A DNA stretch of 64,000 nucleotides from Flavipsychrobacter sp. (GTDB lineage Bacteria; Bacteroidota; Bacteroidia; Chitinophagales; Chitinophagaceae): contig JARLGY010000023.1 in the NCBI GenBank assembly GCA_031292525.1, positions 245,748-309,747 of the forward strand, written 5' to 3'. How positions within the stretch are numbered: the first letter of the stretch is position 1; each line of letters begins with the position of its first letter. Under the pieces are notes generated by a model. The model was given only the letters and a program-made list of their open reading frames with translations. It had not been told where the DNA came from and made no database searches. The position numbers and the translations under genes were made by a program. Shown piece by piece: positions 51,798 through 62,100 of the stretch.

Positions 51798-54533
51798 TTA
51801 TCGTATGAGCTGTATATCGCCTTTCCCTTTAAGCTCGCCACAACTGCTTGATATACATTTATACAGGTAGAAGTAGCTGTCCATATCCTGCTGTACCCCA
51901 TTAAAGGAACCATCCCAGCAACCGCCATAGGTGGAGGACGAATACACTATTTGCCCCCAACGATTAAAAACAGTAAGTAGATAGTTAGTTACGTTGCCCG
52001 GTATGTGGATACGGAAACAATCGTTTTTACCATCTCCATTAGGAGTGAAGGCAGTTGGTGTAAATAACCTTCCGGTACCATCATAAAAAACCTGTACGGT
52101 GGCACTATCTGTACTTGTACAGCCTAGCTCGGTAGTACCTGTTACATAATAAGTGGTATTTTCTTTAGGATACACCTTTGGTGTTGCAGATGTAGCATCA
52201 CTAATGTCTATATCGGGTGACCATTGATATGATTGGGCGCCAGTAACAACGAGCTGACCTGCCTTATTGCCGCAATCGACATCGTGCACTTCAGTTATGC
52301 GCACAATTGGCTGAGTATGTACCATTACATAAACAGAAAGCGTGTCTTTTATGCCACATTTTTGTTCAGTTATGGCTACTTTGTATGTTGTATTTTGTTT
52401 AGGCCACGCACGGGGATTTGCCAAAGTATCGGAAGACAACGTACTGTCTGTATCAGGGTACCAGTAATAGGTATCGCCGCCTTTAGCAGTTAGTTGTGCA
52501 GTATCGCCTACACATACTTTTTTATTCAGCACATCGGCGGTAAAGTCTGTGCCATACACCTTTATGTTTACAGATGCTGTTTTGACGCAACCATTGGTCC
52601 CTGTTGCGGTCACAGTATAAACGGTGGTACTGGTAGCTACCAAATGAGGATCTGCGATGAAAGGACTATCGATGCCTGTACCATTCCAGGCGTAAGTGTA
52701 GCCGGGGGTTACATGCAGGTTGACAACGGTGCCGGGACATACGGAGGTGTCATTGTTTACGGAAATAACCGGCAGTGGCTTTACTAATATAGTGGCGGAG
52801 GTATCTACATAGCCCGGAGGATCGCAATTGCCTGATGAAAGTATCAATACCAGCTTGTAGGTAGTAGTGCTTACAGGTGCATTAGGTAGATAAATGGACT
52901 GGTTGCTACTTATATTATACATGGTATCTGCTACCTGCCCATCGGTAATAACGATGGTATAAGGTGCAGTACCCTTGGTTGCAATAAAAGTAAGAATACC
53001 GGGCGAACCGCTGCAGATGGTATCATCAACCAGGTAACCAGTGGGCGCCACTGGCAGACCTTGCCAATTGTACTTTACCAAGTAGCCATCTTCTGCACCC
53101 TGTGTAGAGAGGTATGTAGGAATAGGCTCCGGAGAGAAATTGGTTTTGAGGCCAGTAAATTGCCCACAGGTGTACATATACCCCAGGGAATCGAAAGCAA
53201 TGCTACGCCCTTGGTCGTTACCTGTGCTACCTACATTGAAGCCACAGATGTAGTTGCCGTCCAGATCATATTTACAGAGGTATATATCGTTTTTGCCCTT
53301 GCTTACCAGGTATGCCGTTGCAGGGGAAGGATCAAAATCGACAGTATCCTGGAAATAACCTGTGGTATATAGCACATTGTTTTTAACGGCCAGCGCTGTG
53401 CCATCTTCATCATGAGGACCACCTATAAGTTCGGCCCAAACGTACGCACCCGACTTGGTATATTTTGCAAGGAACATATCACTATGAGTACCCCCGCCAG
53501 GTGAGATAAGGCCAGCCGGCGCTGCACCTGAGAAAAACATGGCAGGACTAGTTGAAGAGCCTGTAATATAAACATTCAATGAATCGGCGGATAAACCATA
53601 TACAGCTTCATTACCTGTACCACCAACCTGCTGCACAAACTGGTAGTTACCAGAGGTATCATACTTTGCGAGGTAACCATCGTAGGTGCCGGATGCGGTA
53701 AGTACGGCTGTGCCGGCAGAGGGATCAAAATCGCCGGTAGCCTGAAACGTACCCACAGTATAAACATAGCCGCCTTCTGCCCTGATATTCCATACCGCAT
53801 TGTCCACACCATTATTGCCGGGCCCACCAAATGAAAAGCCCCACGCCAACTGACCAGCCGGAGTGTACTTAATGAGGTAGCCAGTGCCCTTGAGTGCATT
53901 GAGCGTGGTAACGCCGGGGCCGGGATCTATATCCATAGTAAAATGAAAGTCGCCACCTACGTACACATTACCCACCTCATCTGTTGCGACCCCTTCAGCG
54001 ATATCGAAAACAGAACTGCCGCCGAGGTCTATGGCCCAGGTGCAAGCCCCCAATGAATCATACTTTGCTGCAAAGCCATCACCACCAGTTGGTATGGGGC
54101 CATTGGCCACGCCTTGGTCGCTTAGATATTTGCCAGAAGATAAGGGATCGAAATTTATATGCTGGCCACTAAAATAGCCCACTATTATGGCATTGCTATT
54201 CTTATCGACTGCCAAGTTGAGTGCGCCATCGTCATTAGCGCCTCCAACGCTGAGACCCCACAAATACGCGCCGGAGGGTGAATAACATGCCAGGAAGATA
54301 TCTGTATTTCCATTGCTGGTAATTGTATGAATGGCCGTGGAAGGATCAAGATCGACAGTGCCGGAGAAAATACCGGCGAGATATACATTGCCATTGGGAG
54401 CAACCGAACAGGCCCGGGCATCGTCACCTCCTGAGCTACCTATATCTGTAACCCATTGTGGTACCTGGGCACCTGCATGACAGATGCTGAAGCACAACAG
54501 AAGTGAGCACAACAATTTTTTAAAGTAGGCCAT
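51798..54533 (-). CDS. Secreted SBBP-repeat protein with CHU_C sorting domain
   Basis: 911 residues with a signal peptide (LLCSLLLCFSICHAGAQ). About 25-500: SBBP/beta-propeller-like units, each with a core such as NVYLAGIFSGTVDLDPS, NVYVGGDFHFTMDIDPG, YTVGTFQATGDFDPS, YTTGYFQDTVDFDPS or YTCGQFTGLKTNF, preceded by AKYDxxGxYxWxxxxGG. About 505-815: Ig/PKD-like domains. About 820-911: CHU_C type B sorting domain (FTPTAFTPNGDGKNDCFRI, LTVFNRWGQIVYSSSTYGGCWDGSFNG). Exported by type IX secretion and kept at the surface. Function unknown; repeats are suited to scaffold or ligand binding. Convergent with the OmpA gene. Confidence 0.87.
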   Translation of the reverse strand: MAYFKKLLCSLLLCFSICHAGAQVPQWVTDIGSSGGDDARACSVAPNGNVYLAGIFSGTVDLDPSTAIHTITSNGNTDIFLACYSPSGAYLWGLSVGGANDDGALNLAVDKNSNAIIVGYFSGQHINFDPLSSGKYLSDQGVANGPIPTGGDGFAAKYDSLGACTWAIDLGGSSVFDIAEGVATDEVGNVYVGGDFHFTMDIDPGPGVTTLNALKGTGYLIKYTPAGQLAWGFSFGGPGNNGVDNAVWNIRAEGGYVYTVGTFQATGDFDPSAGTAVLTASGTYDGYLAKYDTSGNYQFVQQVGGTGNEAVYGLSADSLNVYITGSSTSPAMFFSGAAPAGLISPGGGTHSDMFLAKYTKSGAYVWAELIGGPHDEDGTALAVKNNVLYTTGYFQDTVDFDPSPATAYLVSKGKNDIYLCKYDLDGNYICGFNVGSTGNDQGRSIAFDSLGYMYTCGQFTGLKTNFSPEPIPTYLSTQGAEDGYLVKYNWQGLPVAPTGYLVDDTICSGSPGILTFIATKGTAPYTIVITDGQVADTMYNISSNQSIYLPNAPVSTTTYKLVLILSSGNCDPPGYVDTSATILVKPLPVISVNNDTSVCPGTVVNLHVTPGYTYAWNGTGIDSPFIADPHLVATSTTVYTVTATGTNGCVKTASVNIKVYGTDFTADVLNKKVCVGDTAQLTAKGGDTYYWYPDTDSTLSSDTLANPRAWPKQNTTYKVAITEQKCGIKDTLSVYVMVHTQPIVRITEVHDVDCGNKAGQLVVTGAQSYQWSPDIDISDATSATPKVYPKENTTYYVTGTTELGCTSTDSATVQVFYDGTGRLFTPTAFTPNGDGKNDCFRIHIPGNVTNYLLTVFNRWGQIVYSSSTYGGCWDGSFNGVQQDMDSYFYLYKCISSSCGELKGKGDIQLIR

Positions 54534-54632
54534 GTAAGGGTATTATATAGAAAGAATATAACGCCTGTACCCTAATAATATTACAATGTGGTTACATTAT
54601 TTGCTAACCTCTATTTTGCTAACTTCTATATT

Positions 54633-55424
54633 TTACCAACTGCCGCTTGCACCACCGCCATCGGAACCGCCACCGCCAAAACCGCCGAAACCGCCACCGC
54701 CGCCACTATTGCCACCAAAACCACCACCGCCAAAGCCACCACCAAGGAGCCAACCTGCACCAAAAGCACCAAAACCACGGCCACTCATATAAGTGCCACC
54801 GCCGCCCCGGTTCCTGTTGATGAGCCAGAGAACAATGTAAATGCCCACTATGATGAGTATAATAACAATAGGTGGAACACGGTCGCCCTGGGGCTGTTCA
54901 GGTGCGCCAACATACTCACCTTTAGTAGCCGCAATAATGGAATCTGCGCCCTTTGAAAAGCCCTGATAATAATCGCCTGCCTTGAAAGAAGGCGTGATCT
55001 CGTTGCGTATAATGCGACCGCAAAGGGCATCAGTAAGGTCGCCTTGTACACCACCGCCAGTACTGATGTGAATTTTGTGGTTGTTAATGGCAGCGAGCAA
55101 CATAATACCATTGTTCTTATCCTTCTGCCCTACCCCCCATTTATTGAAGAGACGAACAGTGTAATCTGCCACATCGTAATCGCCTATATCCTGCACGGTA
55201 ACTACCGCTATTTGAGTAGAAGTGCTTTGAGCATAGCCATCCAGTTTTGCCTCCAGTGATGCCACCTGATCTGCGCTCATGACATGCGCCAAATCGTTTA
55301 CCAACATTGGCGGGGTGGGCTGTGCGGGCAGGTCCTTGTCATCTTGCGCAGGCGCAGCGAACCAAAACATAGCCAGCAGCAATGTGAGTACAGAAGAACG
55401 GATCAATTTTATACAGCGGATCAT
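54633..55424 (-). CDS. TPM-domain membrane protein with glycine-rich tail (YgcG family)
   Basis: 263 residues. Signal peptide (SSVLTLLLAMFWFAAPAQ), TPM domain (about 38-165: MLVNDLAHVMSADQVASLEAKLDGYAQSTSTQIAVVTVQDIGDYDVADYTVRLFNKWGVGQKDKNNGIMLLAAINNHKIHISTGGG, quoted here only as a landmark by its ends LVNDLAHVM and ISTGGG), one transmembrane helix (about 188-206, PPIVIILIIVGIYIVLWL), then a Gly/Phe/Ser-rich tail (GGGFGGFGGGGSDGG). Its start overlaps the upstream TPM gene stop by 4 bp (ATGA), so translation is coupled. TPM proteins are linked to photosystem or membrane-protein quality control; role here unknown. Part of the lemA operon. Confidence 0.88.
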   Translation of the reverse strand: MIRCIKLIRSSVLTLLLAMFWFAAPAQDDKDLPAQPTPPMLVNDLAHVMSADQVASLEAKLDGYAQSTSTQIAVVTVQDIGDYDVADYTVRLFNKWGVGQKDKNNGIMLLAAINNHKIHISTGGGVQGDLTDALCGRIIRNEITPSFKAGDYYQGFSKGADSIIAATKGEYVGAPEQPQGDRVPPIVIILIIVGIYIVLWLINRNRGGGGTYMSGRGFGAFGAGWLLGGGFGGGGFGGNSGGGGGFGGFGGGGSDGGGASGSW

Positions 55425-55879
55425 TTGCCAAATACTATTTCATCAGGAAGCTGGTTGCGAGGTACTGTACTGCTATAAGGATAATGCAATGCCAAGACAT
55501 CGCCCATCTCTTTGATACAGGCGCAAAGCCCTTCGGTTACATTATTATTTTTGAGCCAGCCCTTAAGGGTGGCAGCGGCCTTATCCCAAAAGTGGGCGCC
55601 GCCTGCTTTCTTATCTATTTCCACATCGCCAAATATGGCAAACTGACGATCTGTGAGTGCAACGTACACCAGTACGCCATTCCTCATTTCAGTTTTGTGC
55701 ATATTAAGCTGCGCAAAAATCTCTTTAGCCCTGTCCATAGCGTCCATATAGGTACAATGGTGTTCTATAAACACGCGCACTTCGCCTGTAGTCTTGCTTT
55801 CAGCTTCCTTGATGCAGTTCACAATACGATGCTGTGCGTCTTCATCAAGCATATCCTTCTTTTTGGCGAACGGGAACAT
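55421..55879 (-). CDS. TPM-domain protein
   Basis: The ATG at 55879 gives 152 residues beginning MFPFAKKKDMLDEDAQ; an in-frame start at 55942 would overlap lemA and is unconserved. TPM domain: IVNCIKEAESKTTGEVRVFIEHHC, AQLNMHKTEMRNGVLVYVALTDRQFAIFG and VTEGLCACIKEMGDVLALHYP. No signal peptide or membrane helix, so probably cytoplasmic or membrane-associated. Followed by the membrane-anchored TPM gene with a 4-bp overlap and preceded by lemA with an 11-bp gap. Confidence 0.85.
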   Translation of the reverse strand: MFPFAKKKDMLDEDAQHRIVNCIKEAESKTTGEVRVFIEHHCTYMDAMDRAKEIFAQLNMHKTEMRNGVLVYVALTDRQFAIFGDVEIDKKAGGAHFWDKAAATLKGWLKNNNVTEGLCACIKEMGDVLALHYPYSSTVPRNQLPDEIVFGK

Positions 55880-55890
55880 GACGTTTTGTT

Positions 55891-56469
55891 TTAAAATTGT
55901 ACTTGTGGTGCATTTTGCGCTGCCTGATCGGCCTGGAACCAAGGGCGAGTGTGGAAACCAAACATACCCGCAACAATGTTTGACGGGAATGAGGTAACCT
56001 GCACATTAAAAGTTTTTACAGCGCCATTATATCCATCTCGTGCCACCTTGATGCGGTTCTCGGTACCTTCCAACTGATCCTGAAGGGATAAGAAGTTCTG
56101 ATTGGCTTTAAGCTGAGGATACTGCTCTGACACCACCATTAACCTACCCAACGCCTGGCTGATCTGACCCTGGCTGGCTTGTATCTGTTTCAGTTTATCG
56201 TCTGTAAGATCGGCAGCATTTACGTTTATAGACGTTGCCTTAGCGCGGGCGTTTATGACCTGTGTAAGTGTATTAGTTTCAAAGTTAGCAGCACCCTTTA
56301 CTGTGGCTACGAGGTTAGGGATCAAATCGCTACGACGTTGGTAGGCACTCTGTACATTAGCCCATTTTTCATCCACATCGCCACGCATCTGGTTCATTTT
56401 GTTATAGCCACAACCGCCTACTAATACTACAAGTAATACAATGCCTAATATTATATACAAACTTTTCAT
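55891..56469 (-). CDS. lemA: LemA family protein
   Basis: 192 residues. The N-terminal hydrophobic segment ends in a lipobox-like VLVGGC (Cys 20). The LemA domain then follows with WANVQSAYQRRSDLIPNLV, a KGAANFETNTLTQVINARAKA helix, QGQISQALGRLMVVSEQYPQLKANQNFL, and ENRIKVARDGYNGAVKTFN, FPSNIVAGMFGFHTRPWF. LemA proteins have a four-helix bundle facing the periplasm or outer surface; function is unclear. First gene of the lemA-TPM-TPM operon. Divergent from kynU. Confidence 0.93.
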   Translation of the reverse strand: MKSLYIILGIVLLVVLVGGCGYNKMNQMRGDVDEKWANVQSAYQRRSDLIPNLVATVKGAANFETNTLTQVINARAKATSINVNAADLTDDKLKQIQASQGQISQALGRLMVVSEQYPQLKANQNFLSLQDQLEGTENRIKVARDGYNGAVKTFNVQVTSFPSNIVAGMFGFHTRPWFQADQAAQNAPQVQF

Positions 56470-56659
56470 CGGGTTAATAAATTTTATTAAAATTACGATT
56501 TTGAGCAGAAGGAATTATATAAAATAAAAATACTAGCGGAAAGATACAGAATGGTAATGACGGTGTATATAATAATGATCTGTATCATTTCTATTCCTTC
56601 TCTCCGACCACAAATATTTATTTATAAATAAACTGTGTGTTAATTAGTAATAGTCCAGC

Positions 56660-56667
56660 TATTTTTG
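56660..56667 (+). promoter_or_regulatory. Candidate promoter -7 box for kynU
   Basis: TATTTTTG, an exact TAnnTTTG match, lies 19 bp upstream of the ATG at 56687. A TGTG at 56634-56637 sits 22 bp before it as a weak -33. Leader would be very short. Confidence 0.35.
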
Positions 56668-56686
56668 CACGCAAATATCCATTTAC

Positions 56687-57952
56687 ATGTCTTTTTCGTT
56701 TGAAAATACTTTTGACTACGCCCGAGAGCAGGATCGTACCGATATACTGCATACTTACCGCGAACGTTTCCTGTTTCCGCAGCATAATGAAAAAGACGTG
56801 CATTATTTCTGCGGTAACTCCCTGGGCCTGCAACCCAGGAGTGTGAGTTACCTGATGAATAAAGAACTGGAAGACTGGGGAAAATATGGAGTAGAAGGAC
56901 ATTTCCTAGCGCGGAACCCATGGTTTTCTTATCACCACCTATTCTCTGAACGCCTGGCACGTATTGTGGGTGCCCAACCAGATGAGGTAGTAGCTATGAA
57001 TACACTTACCGTAAACCTGCATCTGCTGCTACTATCTTTTTACCGTCCCGCCAATGGACGCTATAAAATATTGATGGAAGCCGGGGCTTTTCCAAGTGAC
57101 CAATATGCAATGGAAACGCAGGTGCGCATGTATGGCTATGACCCTAATGATGCCATAATAGAAATAGCGCCAAGAGCCGGGGCTTATACTATAGAAGAAG
57201 ACGATGTAGTAGCTGCTATAGAGGAACATAAAGACACACTTGCCGTAGTAATAATGGGTGGCGTAAACTACTATACAGGACAGGTATTTGACATGGAGCG
57301 TATCACCGCGGCTGCGCACGCGGCTGGCGCGTATGCAGGTTTTGACCTGGCCCATGCTGTAGGGAATATACCTTTGAAGCTGCACGACTGGCATGTGGAC
57401 TTTGCATGCTGGTGCTCGTATAAATATCTAAACTCCGGCCCCGGAGGTGTGGGTGGTGCATTTGTACACGAACAACACGGCAATAACCCAGAACTCTTCA
57501 GGCTAGCAGGCTGGTGGGGAAATGACGAGAAAAACCGCTTTAAAATGCAAAAAGGATTTGTACCCCAAAACGGTGCAGCCAGCTGGCAAATGAGCAATGC
57601 ACCAGTCTTTAACATGGTAGCGCATAATGCCAGCCTGGATATTTTTGAAAAAGCAGGGCTGGACGTACTGAGACAAAAAAGCTTAAAGCTTACCGCCTAC
57701 CTGGAATACCTGCTACGCCAGGTGACACACTTATCTTTTACTATTATTACCCCTGAAGACCCTAACAAAAGGGGCTGCCAGCTTTCGTTACTGTTTGCAG
57801 AACGCGGGCGTGAAATATTTGACATACTGACCGAAAAAGGCATAGTAGCTGACTGGCGCGAACCTGATGTGATACGCATAGCCCCGGTGCCACTTTACAA
57901 CACATTTGAGGACTGCTATACGTTTTATAAAATACTGAGTGAGATAAAATAA
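56687..57952 (+). CDS. kynU: Kynureninase
   Basis: 421 residues, fold-type I PLP enzyme. PLP-binding lysine K246 is in CSYKYLNSGPGG. Other family segments: YFCGNSLGLQPRSV, ARNPWFSYHHLFSERLARIVGA, NTLTVNLHLLLLSFY, GFDLAHAVGNIPLKLHDW, GWWGNDEKNRFKM and AASWQMSNAPVFNMVA. It cleaves kynurenine (or 3-hydroxykynurenine) to anthranilate (or 3-hydroxyanthranilate) plus alanine in tryptophan catabolism or eukaryote-like NAD synthesis. Other kynurenine-pathway genes are not in the window. Followed by a strong hairpin. Confidence 0.95.
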   Translation: MSFSFENTFDYAREQDRTDILHTYRERFLFPQHNEKDVHYFCGNSLGLQPRSVSYLMNKELEDWGKYGVEGHFLARNPWFSYHHLFSERLARIVGAQPDEVVAMNTLTVNLHLLLLSFYRPANGRYKILMEAGAFPSDQYAMETQVRMYGYDPNDAIIEIAPRAGAYTIEEDDVVAAIEEHKDTLAVVIMGGVNYYTGQVFDMERITAAAHAAGAYAGFDLAHAVGNIPLKLHDWHVDFACWCSYKYLNSGPGGVGGAFVHEQHGNNPELFRLAGWWGNDEKNRFKMQKGFVPQNGAASWQMSNAPVFNMVAHNASLDIFEKAGLDVLRQKSLKLTAYLEYLLRQVTHLSFTIITPEDPNKRGCQLSLLFAERGREIFDILTEKGIVADWREPDVIRIAPVPLYNTFEDCYTFYKILSEIK

Positions 57953-57957
57953 ACCTT

Positions 57958-57986
57958 GGCGATTACCGGCTCCGCCGGTAATCGCC
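57958..57986. other. Perfect 13-bp hairpin between kynU and ribF
   Basis: GGCGATTACCGGC and GCCGGTAATCGCC are exact inverted repeats with a 3-nt loop (TCC). The hairpin starts 5 bp after the kynU stop. There is no clear T run after it, so it may be a weak terminator, an RNA-stabilising 3' end, or a symmetric protein site. It ends 20 bp before the ribF promoter box. It does not look like an FMN riboswitch. Confidence 0.7.
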
Positions 57987-58006
57987 ATTCCTTAAACTAA
58001 TTCCGT

Positions 58007-58014
58007 TAAATTTG
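58007..58014 (+). promoter_or_regulatory. Candidate promoter -7 box for ribF
   Basis: TAAATTTG fits TAnnTTTG exactly, 16 bp before the ribF ATG (58031). No good -33 is visible; the expected position overlaps the end of the kynU hairpin. Confidence 0.35.
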
Positions 58015-58030
58015 CGGGCTTATAACTAGC

Positions 58031-58972
58031 ATGGCTATATTTTTCAATATCACTACTCTACCCGCTTTTAAGAATGCAGTTGTCACCATTGGCACCTTTG
58101 ATGGTGTGCACCTGGGACACCGATGCATATTGCAGGAAGTAGTAAGCCAGGCGAAAACAATAAACGGAGAAAGTGTACTTATCACCTTTGATCCACATCC
58201 ACGTAAGCTGATATTCCCCGACCAGGAGTTAAAACTGCTGACCCCGCTACCCACAAAACTTGAGCTGGTAACAGACGCGGGGATAGACCATGTAGTAGTG
58301 GTACCTTTTACCCGGGATTTTGCCAACCTTTCGGCAGAAGATTATATTTCGCAATTCCTGGTGCAATATTTCAAGCCACACACCATCATCATAGGGCACG
58401 ACCATCAATTTGGGCACGACAGAAAGGGAGGAATAGACCTGCTGCAACAGTTAAGCAAGCAATATGACTACCAAGTGGTAGAAATACCTGCACAGCTTAT
58501 AGATGAAGCCGCAGTGAGCAGCACCAAAATACGTAAGGCCATAACAGCAGGGCATGTACAAGACGCAGCCCACATGCTGGGGAGATACTATACCCTGACC
58601 GGAAAAGTAATAAAGGGCAGACAACTGGGGCGAACCATAGGATACCCAACAGCCAACATAACTCCCAACGACCCTGCACAGGTGGTGCCAGCAATAGGTA
58701 TATATGCGGTAACCGTACAGGTAGCCAGCGGAACGTTTAACGGGATGCTTAGCATTGGCTATAACCCAACCGTTACAGACGAACAGAAGATAAACATTGA
58801 GGTAAATATCTTTGACTTTGACCAAGATATTTATGGGCAGGAACTTGAACTATCATTTGTTACGTACTTGCGCAACGAGGAAAAATTTGCTTCTCTTGAG
58901 GCGCTGAAAGAACAGTTAGCTAAGGATAAAGAAAATACTTTAGCTATACTAAAAATCGCGCAAGTACTTTAA
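58031..58972 (+). CDS. ribF: Bifunctional riboflavin kinase / FAD synthetase
   Basis: 313 residues. N-terminal adenylyltransferase lobe: GTFDGVHLGHR (21-31), ITFDPHPRKL, IIIGHDHQFGHDRKGG, and VSSTKIRKAI. C-terminal kinase lobe (about 185-310): YYTLTGKVIKGRQLGRTIGYPTANI, GIYAVTV, MLSIGYNPTV, and INIEVNIFDFDQDIYGQEL. It makes FMN and then FAD from riboflavin. Length and both halves are normal. It stands alone with its own likely promoter, downstream of kynU. Confidence 0.95.
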   Translation: MAIFFNITTLPAFKNAVVTIGTFDGVHLGHRCILQEVVSQAKTINGESVLITFDPHPRKLIFPDQELKLLTPLPTKLELVTDAGIDHVVVVPFTRDFANLSAEDYISQFLVQYFKPHTIIIGHDHQFGHDRKGGIDLLQQLSKQYDYQVVEIPAQLIDEAAVSSTKIRKAITAGHVQDAAHMLGRYYTLTGKVIKGRQLGRTIGYPTANITPNDPAQVVPAIGIYAVTVQVASGTFNGMLSIGYNPTVTDEQKINIEVNIFDFDQDIYGQELELSFVTYLRNEEKFASLEALKEQLAKDKENTLAILKIAQVL

Positions 58973-59130
58973 ATTAACTTGAGAAACTCTTCTTATTCTA
59001 ATATCTTCATTTTAGCCAGGCTGATCATCAAGACCTCTGCATATAAAGCATAGTCCTAACATCGTAATTTATTTTCAATGTTATTGTTATTCATTGATCA
59101 CACAAATAGAGTGTTAATAGCTAATAGAAA

Positions 59131-62100
59131 ATGAGCGACAAAACAAAGCAGGTTTTTTCTACAGGGTCACCAAGCAGGTGGCAGCGATTTAAATGGGGCT
59201 CCCGTTTTTTGCTGTTTGTTGCACTGATAGTTGTTATATTGGTCGGCGCGGCTTTATGGAACATATACAATCCTCAATTGCCCCAATTGAAACAACAGAG
59301 TGATCAGTATAAGATCATATTAAATCCTGATAAGCATTCCCTGCTACAGGAGACGAAAATAAACAAAGACTTTAATGGTTTTAGAAAGTATATAGACGCT
59401 AAGGGCAAAGGCAAAAACATTAAGTATGTGAGTACGGGTGATAGTATGCACCATTTTGCGACACCTATCCGTGCTGCATTTTACGATCCCGGAGACGAAC
59501 AATCGTATCTGTCTTTAAAAAGCAATATTGATAAAATAAACATGCTGCTCCCGGAGTACATGTATATAGACACTACTGCCGATACTGTATATGTAAATAA
59601 AGATTTTCGCGGAGAAGATATTATTAAAGCTTCTGGTGTAAGAGTGGTTGCCATGCTGTCCAACTTTTTTGGCGATGATTTTAATGGCGCTGTATTGCAT
59701 CGCATATTGCATGACCCTGCGAAAAAAGAACGCCTTATTAATGATGTGATCAAGATAATACAGGCCAACCATTTTGCAGGGGTAAATGTTGACTTTGAAG
59801 AATTGTCTGAAAAAACAGATGAGCCTTTCATCTCCTTTATAAAAGAGTTATCTGCAAAAATGCATGCGCAGGGATTATTAGTAACCATGGATGTATCCCC
59901 ATTCAACGAAGACTATAACCCCAAGGAGCTAGTAAAATATACTGACTACTTATTCCTCATGGCATATGATGAGTACAGCGAAGGTTCAGCAGCGGGACCG
60001 ATATGCAGCCAGAAGTGGATAGAGGCTGCTCTTGACAATATAAGTACAGGCGTGCCATCTGATAAAATTGTATTGTGCATTGCAGGATACGGCTATGACT
60101 GGGCGGAGCATACAAAAGGAGAAACGGTATCGTATGAGGAGGCTATAACTAATGCAGCAGATAATAAATCGCTTATTGATTTTGATAATGACACGTACAA
60201 TCTCACCTATAGCTATGACGATGATGACAATGTAAAGCACCATGTTTATTTTACCGATGCGGCTACAAACTTTAATACCATTCGGTTTGCTGTAGAATCG
60301 GGCGTGGCAGGTGTTTCGTTATGGCGATTAGGCTCTGAAGACAGCCGGTTGTGGACATTTTACAATAGTGATATGAGTACGGAAGGGCTAGCACATTTTA
60401 ACTTCAACAACCTGAAATATATAGAAGCTAACAACACTGTAGATTATGTGGGTGAGGGCGAAATACTGGATGTTGTAAGCACGCCCAAAGCCGGATACAT
60501 AGAAACACAACTGGATACAACAGAATTATTAATAAGCGAAGAGGATTACAAAAGCATTCCTTCTGTTTTTGTAATGAAGAAATTTGGCAAGAAAGCCAAG
60601 ACCGTTGTACTATCTTTTGATGATGGTCCTGACATTAAATATACTCCCCGCATACTTGATATACTCCGTAAAGAAAAGGTACCTGCGGTGTTTTTTATGA
60701 TAGGTATTAACATGGAGAATAACATACCTCTTGTTAAAAGGATCTCGAACGAGGGATACGAGATAGGCAACCACACATTTACCCATCCCAACATGGCCCA
60801 AATAAGCAGGCAGCGTGCCGTGCTTGAGCTAAGTTCAACGCGGTTACTCCTGGAAAGCATAACCGGCCACTCTACAACTTTACTGCGGCCACCATACAAT
60901 GCAGATGCTGAGCCAGAAACCATGGATGAATTGATACCGGTGGCACTGGGCAAGGAGTATAATTACCTTACAGTTGGTGAGTCTATTGACCCTAACGACT
61001 GGGAGGTGGGTGTTACTCCTGATACTATTTTTAACAGAGTTGTGCAGCAAGAGGCTTTAGGCAGCATCATACTGCTACACGATGCCGGCGGTAACAGGGA
61101 AGCAACTATTGCCGCACTACCGCGCATTATTAAATATTTTAAAGACAAAGGGTACACCTTTATCTCTATAGGCGATCTAATAAATGAAAAGAAGGCGCAA
61201 CTGATGCCTGTAGTACCCAACAATAAAGCATATGACCTCATACAAGTAAACTACTACATAGCCGAGTTTGGTTTCTGGGCTTCTCTTATTCTTTATCGCG
61301 TCTTTATTATATGCATTGTGTTGTCTCTTTTAAGAATACTATTTTTCGCTGTTTTAGCAATAAGAGAATTCTTGAAAGATAAAAAGCAAAGCAAGATTCC
61401 GTGGGAGGAAATACCATATATCGACATTATTGTACCGGCATACAATGAAGAGGTGAATGCAATAAATTCTGTCAACAATTTATTGAAACTCACTTATCCT
61501 AATTTCAATATTGTGTTTGTTAATGATGGTAGCACCGATAGTACTTACAGTAAGGTTTCTGCTGCTTTTGCAGATAACCCTAAAGTAAAAGTATTTACCA
61601 AACCCAATGGAGGAAAAGCATCAGCACTAAATTTTGGCATCAGCCAATCTACAGCTGAATACTTGCTGTGTATTGATGCTGATACCTACCTGGTGCCGGG
61701 ATCGTTAAGTTTACTAGTGCGGCATTTTAAAGATGAAACAACAGGCGCGGCGGCCGGAAATGTAAAAGTAGGTAACGAGGTAAACATACTTACAAAATGG
61801 CAAAGCATAGAGTACATCACCAGCCAGAATTTCGATCGCAATGCGTATGCCAATATAAATGCGATAACTGTGGTGCCGGGGGCTATAGGCTTATTCCGAA
61901 AAAAAGCGATTGAAGAAGCAGGTGGTTTTACCAGTGATACATTTGCAGAAGACTGCGACCTTACAATAAGGATATTAAGGGCCGGTTTTATAATTAAGAA
62001 TGAGAACAAAGCTATCGCTTTGACTGAAGCGCCCGAGACCCTTAAGGTGTTCCTGAAACAAAGATTCAGATGGAATTTTGGAGTGATGCAATCTTTCTGG

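Noticed and set aside
54588..54956. Thr/Ala/Lys- or Pro-rich frames on the plus strand
   Set aside because: Antisense to the glycine-rich tail of the TPM protein; repeats reflect GGN codons on the other strand.
57958..58030. FMN riboswitch upstream of ribF
   Set aside because: The region is only about 70 bp, holds one simple hairpin and lacks the multi-helix conserved core of that riboswitch.
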